DNA from: CAZVUW01 sp964629825
Lineage (GTDB): Bacteria > Actinomycetota > Nitriliruptoria > Euzebyales > Egibacteraceae
Length of the DNA: 16,653 bases
NCBI GenBank assembly: GCA_964629825.1
Contig: CAZVUW010000074.1
Location: forward strand, 1 to 16,653
Direction: 5' to 3'
Both the position numbers and the translations under genes were made by a program. A model generated the notes under the pieces. That model worked only from the letters and a program-made list of their open reading frames with translations. It had not been told where the DNA came from and did no database searches. Shown in pieces: positions 14,313-16,653 of this stretch; within the stretch, counting starts at the first letter, position 1; every line of letters starts with the position of its first letter.

Positions 14313-16106
14313 ATGAGCGAGACGCCGGCCTGGATCAGGCGCTTCCGCGCGGCACGGGTGACCCTGCCGAGCTGGGCGGCCAACGCCCCGCATCGGCTCG
14401 CCTACGCGACCAACGCCTCGGGCGTCTGGCAGGTCATGTCCTGGGACCTCCTCACCGGAGAGCACCGCCAGCTCACCAACAAGGAGACCGGCGTCCTCGG
14501 CGGGCGGCCGACCCCGGACGGGACCGGCGTGGTGTGGTTCGACGACAACAGCGGCGACGAGGTCGGCTGCTACGTCGTGACCCCGTTCGAGGGCGGGCAG
14601 GCGCGCCCGTTCGTGCCCGAGGCGGGCGAGGGCTGGAGCGCCGGCCTGTCGATCCGCGAGGAGCGGATCGCGGTGGGCGTCTCCACCAGCGAGGGCTTCG
14701 CGATCTCGACCCGGGACGAGGACGGGTTCCGCACCCTCTACCGACACCGGCAGCCTGCGGGTGTGGGCGGACTCAGCCGGGACGCGCGCCTGCTGGCGAT
14801 CAGCCACACGGAGCGGGGCGACGTCATGCACCCCGACGTGCGCATCGTCGACGCGGTCACCGGCGAGACCCTCCTGGAGGTCGCCGACGACGAGCGCGAC
14901 ACGATCAGCCCGGCGGGCTGGTCGCGCGTGCTCGGCGACACCCGGCTGGCCCTTCTGTGCGACCGCACCGGGCAGACCCGCCCCGAGCTCCTGGACGCTG
15001 CCACGGGCGAGCGCACCAAGCTTGAGATCGACTTGCCCGGCGAGGTGTTCGTCGCCGACTGGTGGCCGGACGGGTCGGCGCTGCTGCTCGGCCACGAGCA
15101 CCTCGGACGTACGAGCCTGCACCGCTACGACCTCGCCAGCCACGAGCTCACCGCCCTGGATCTCACCCAGGGCTCGGTCCTCGGCGGACGGGTCCGCGAC
15201 GACGGCGCGCTCTGGTACGCGTTCAACTCCTCGGCCAAGCCGCCTCAGATCCGAGTCCGCGACACCCAGGGCGACCGGCGCCTCCTGACGCCACCCGGCG
15301 AGTCGCCGCCCGAGGGGGTCGCCTACCGCTCGGTGCACTACGACAACGGCGACGGCGGCACCGTGCACGCCTTCCTGGCCCTGCCGCGTGAGCCGGCCGA
15401 GGGCCCCTACCCCACGGTCGTCGACGTCCACGGAGGCCCCGCCGTCCAGGAGACCGACAGCTTCGTCGCGTCGGTCCAGGCCTGGGTCGACCACGGATAT
15501 GCGGTGCTTCTGCCGAACTACCGGGGCTCCACCGGCTACGGCAAGGCCTGGGAGGACGCCCTGCAGGGCGACCCGGGGCGACCCGAGCTGGTCGACATCC
15601 TCGCCGGGCTGAGGCACCTCGTGGAGCAGGGCATCACCGACCCCGATCGGACCGTCCTCACGGGCGGCTCCTGGGGCGGCTACCTCACCCTCCAGGCAAT
15701 CGGCACCCAGCCGGACGACTGGAAGGCCGCCATCGCCGTGGTGCCCGTCGCCGACTACGTCGCCGCCTACGAGGACGAGGCGCCGGTCCTCCAGGAGTTC
15801 GACCGGACCTTGTTCGGCGGCTCCCCCGACGAGCTGCCCGACCTCTACCGGGAGCGGTCACCGATCACCTACGTCGACCGCGTCAAGACGCCGGTGCTGA
15901 TCATCACCGGAGCGAACGACACGCGCTGCCCCAAGCGGCAGGTGGACAACTACGTCGCCGCACTGGCAGAGCACGGCGTCCCGCACCGCTACGACGTCTT
16001 CGACGCCGGGCACGGCTCCCTCGCCGTCGAGGAGGTGATCCGCCAGCAGGCCCTCTCGATGGACTTCGCGGCGGAGCACCTCGGCACGATGCCGACGCAG
16101 CGCTAG
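14313..16106 (+). CDS. S9-family peptidase (prolyl oligopeptidase / acylaminoacyl-peptidase type)
   Basis: The 597-residue protein has a beta-propeller-like N-terminal half (about 1-330, with repeated short WD40/TolB-like strands such as RLAYATNASGVWQVMSWDLL). A C-terminal alpha/beta-hydrolase domain (about 340-590) follows. The catalytic serine is Ser453 in TGGSWGGYLTL, with Asp536 in GANDTRCP and His567 in DAGHGS. HGGP (373-376) forms the oxyanion hole, and NYRGSTGYGKAW (402-413) is a hallmark of the family. There is no signal peptide, so it is probably a cytosolic peptidase acting on short or N-acylated peptides. The start is firm: GGAGAGGAG lies just upstream of the ATG. The length is typical for the family. 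It may be cotranscribed with the ATP-grasp gene 60 bp upstream. Confidence 0.94.
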   Translation: MSETPAWIRRFRAARVTLPSWAANAPHRLAYATNASGVWQVMSWDLLTGEHRQLTNKETGVLGGRPTPDGTGVVWFDDNSGDEVGCYVVTPFEGGQARPFVPEAGEGWSAGLSIREERIAVGVSTSEGFAISTRDEDGFRTLYRHRQPAGVGGLSRDARLLAISHTERGDVMHPDVRIVDAVTGETLLEVADDERDTISPAGWSRVLGDTRLALLCDRTGQTRPELLDAATGERTKLEIDLPGEVFVADWWPDGSALLLGHEHLGRTSLHRYDLASHELTALDLTQGSVLGGRVRDDGALWYAFNSSAKPPQIRVRDTQGDRRLLTPPGESPPEGVAYRSVHYDNGDGGTVHAFLALPREPAEGPYPTVVDVHGGPAVQETDSFVASVQAWVDHGYAVLLPNYRGSTGYGKAWEDALQGDPGRPELVDILAGLRHLVEQGITDPDRTVLTGGSWGGYLTLQAIGTQPDDWKAAIAVVPVADYVAAYEDEAPVLQEFDRTLFGGSPDELPDLYRERSPITYVDRVKTPVLIITGANDTRCPKRQVDNYVAALAEHGVPHRYDVFDAGHGSLAVEEVIRQQALSMDFAAEHLGTMPTQR

Positions 16107-16113
16107 AGGCCAA

Positions 16114-16133
16114 GGCGTTTCCGCGGAAACGCC
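16114..16133. terminator. Perfect 20-bp palindrome between convergent genes
   Basis: GGCGTTTCCG (16114-16123) is followed directly by its exact reverse complement CGGAAACGCC (16124-16133). As RNA it would fold into an 8-bp stem with a CGCG loop, and the same hairpin forms on both strands. It begins 8 bp after the peptidase stop and ends 35 bp before the stop of the convergent M15 gene, so a shared terminator is likely. The lack of a central spacer and of a T-tract leaves a protein-binding site as an alternative. Confidence 0.5.
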
Positions 16134-16168
16134 CGCAACCGCAACCGGTCAGAAGGCTCAGCGCGGGC

Positions 16169-16653
16169 TCAGCCGGCCGGGAGCTCCTCGGGGGCGAGCA
16201 GCCGACGCAGCTCGAAGTGCATGCCGTCGGGTCGGGTCCAGCGGCCGCCCCATGCGAACCCGTGGTCCTCGAAGACCTCGACCACGCGCGGGTCGAGCCG
16301 GGGATCCTCGCCCAGCCAGTTGGTGGAGACGTTGACGTCGATCGCGATGCCCCAGGCGTGCATGGACAGGGAGGCGGCGGGGTTCCAGTCGATGTGGCGC
16401 GGCAGATAGCAGCCGCCGTAGTCGTCGGGATCGAGCAGGTCGGCCAGGCCGCGGTCCACCAGGGCCGCAAGTGCGGCGCGGAGCTGCGGGATCATCAGCC
16501 GGTGGCAGCGGACCTCGCCGAGTATCGGCACCTCGGCCCGCACGATGTGCGCGTCCTCCCAGGCCTGGTCGATCTGGATGCGTCCCCCTCGCCCGGGGAC
16601 GAAGGTGAAGGGCTCGAAGGCTGCGACGGTGGGTTCGTGGTCACCGACGAGGG
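16169..16653 (-). CDS. M15-family metallopeptidase (VanY-like D,D-carboxypeptidase), 5' end outside window
   Basis: About 160 C-terminal residues are visible, and the frame stays open to the window edge; a GTG at 16543 is internal, because residues upstream (EPFTFVPGRGGRIQIDQAWE) read as ordinary protein. The M15 zinc site is seen as SLSMHAWGIAIDVN, with the SxHxxGxAxD motif giving a His and an Asp ligand. The later DGMHFELRRL supplies the third ligand, His. A block DLLDPDDYGGCYLPRHIDWN precedes it. Enzymes of this family trim D-Ala or cleave stem peptides in peptidoglycan and usually act outside the membrane; whether a signal peptide exists lies beyond the window. Metal ligands are intact, so it should be active. 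The precise peptidoglycan bond cut is not determinable. Confidence 0.88.
   Translation of the reverse strand, partial: LVGDHEPTVAAFEPFTFVPGRGGRIQIDQAWEDAHIVRAEVPILGEVRCHRLMIPQLRAALAALVDRGLADLLDPDDYGGCYLPRHIDWNPAASLSMHAWGIAIDVNVSTNWLGEDPRLDPRVVEVFEDHGFAWGGRWTRPDGMHFELRRLLAPEELPAG

Noticed and set aside
13497..15617. Minus-strand open frame of about 706 codons opposite the ATP-grasp and S9 peptidase genes
   Set aside because: Antisense frame kept open by extreme GC bias; its translation is rich in Arg, Gly, Val and Ala with no domain, while the plus strand encodes two well-conserved proteins.

Overview
This window is about 16.6 kb of very GC-rich, densely packed bacterial chromosome from a draft assembly; a run of 100 N (13260-13359) marks a scaffold gap. 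The protein set suggests a high-GC actinobacterium (Actinomycetota): a class II DAHP synthase, a MarP-type membrane serine protease with the mycobacterial catalytic triad and cysteine pair, a two-ACT-domain SerB resembling mycobacterial SerB2, and TANNNT -10 boxes 6-7 nt before several start codons, as expected for leaderless mRNAs. I cannot place it below phylum with confidence. I see no tRNA, rRNA, CRISPR array, transposase, integrase or phage gene, so this reads as core chromosome rather than an island.

Left part (1-6171): the 3' end of a delta-1-pyrroline-5-carboxylate dehydrogenase faces an HSD10-like short-chain dehydrogenase across a perfect inverted repeat. A class II DAHP synthase (entry to the shikimate pathway) diverges from the dehydrogenase. 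It converges, with only 7 bp between, on a YpfJ-type zinc metallopeptidase that lies downstream of marP on the minus strand. A PLP enzyme annotated as a threonine/serine dehydratase, but with serine-racemase-type signature residues, diverges from marP.

Middle part (6175-12537): a LysR regulator and a small unknown helical protein form a two-gene minus-strand unit. It diverges from an EamA/DMT-family exporter-like gene, with operator-like and hairpin elements between. Then come, all on the plus strand, serB (last step of serine synthesis), an unknown protein that looks like a PD-(D/E)XK nuclease relative with an eroded active site, a class I aminotransferase (aspartate/prephenate type) and a YbhB/PEBP protein.

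Right part (12577-16653): a crotonase whose active site looks like an enoyl-CoA isomerase runs into the assembly gap. After the gap come an uncharacterised ATP-grasp ligase and an S9 prolyl-oligopeptidase-family peptidase. A perfect 20-bp palindrome separates the last from a convergent M15 D,D-carboxypeptidase-like gene cut by the window edge.

The recurrent theme is amino-acid metabolism (proline, aromatic, serine/threonine, transamination) mixed with cell-envelope proteolysis. I do not see a clear new multi-gene system. The observations most worth following are the racemase-like dehydratase, the decayed nuclease-like protein, the LysR/165-aa unit with its operator, the uncharacterised ATP-grasp ligase and the repeated leaderless starts.
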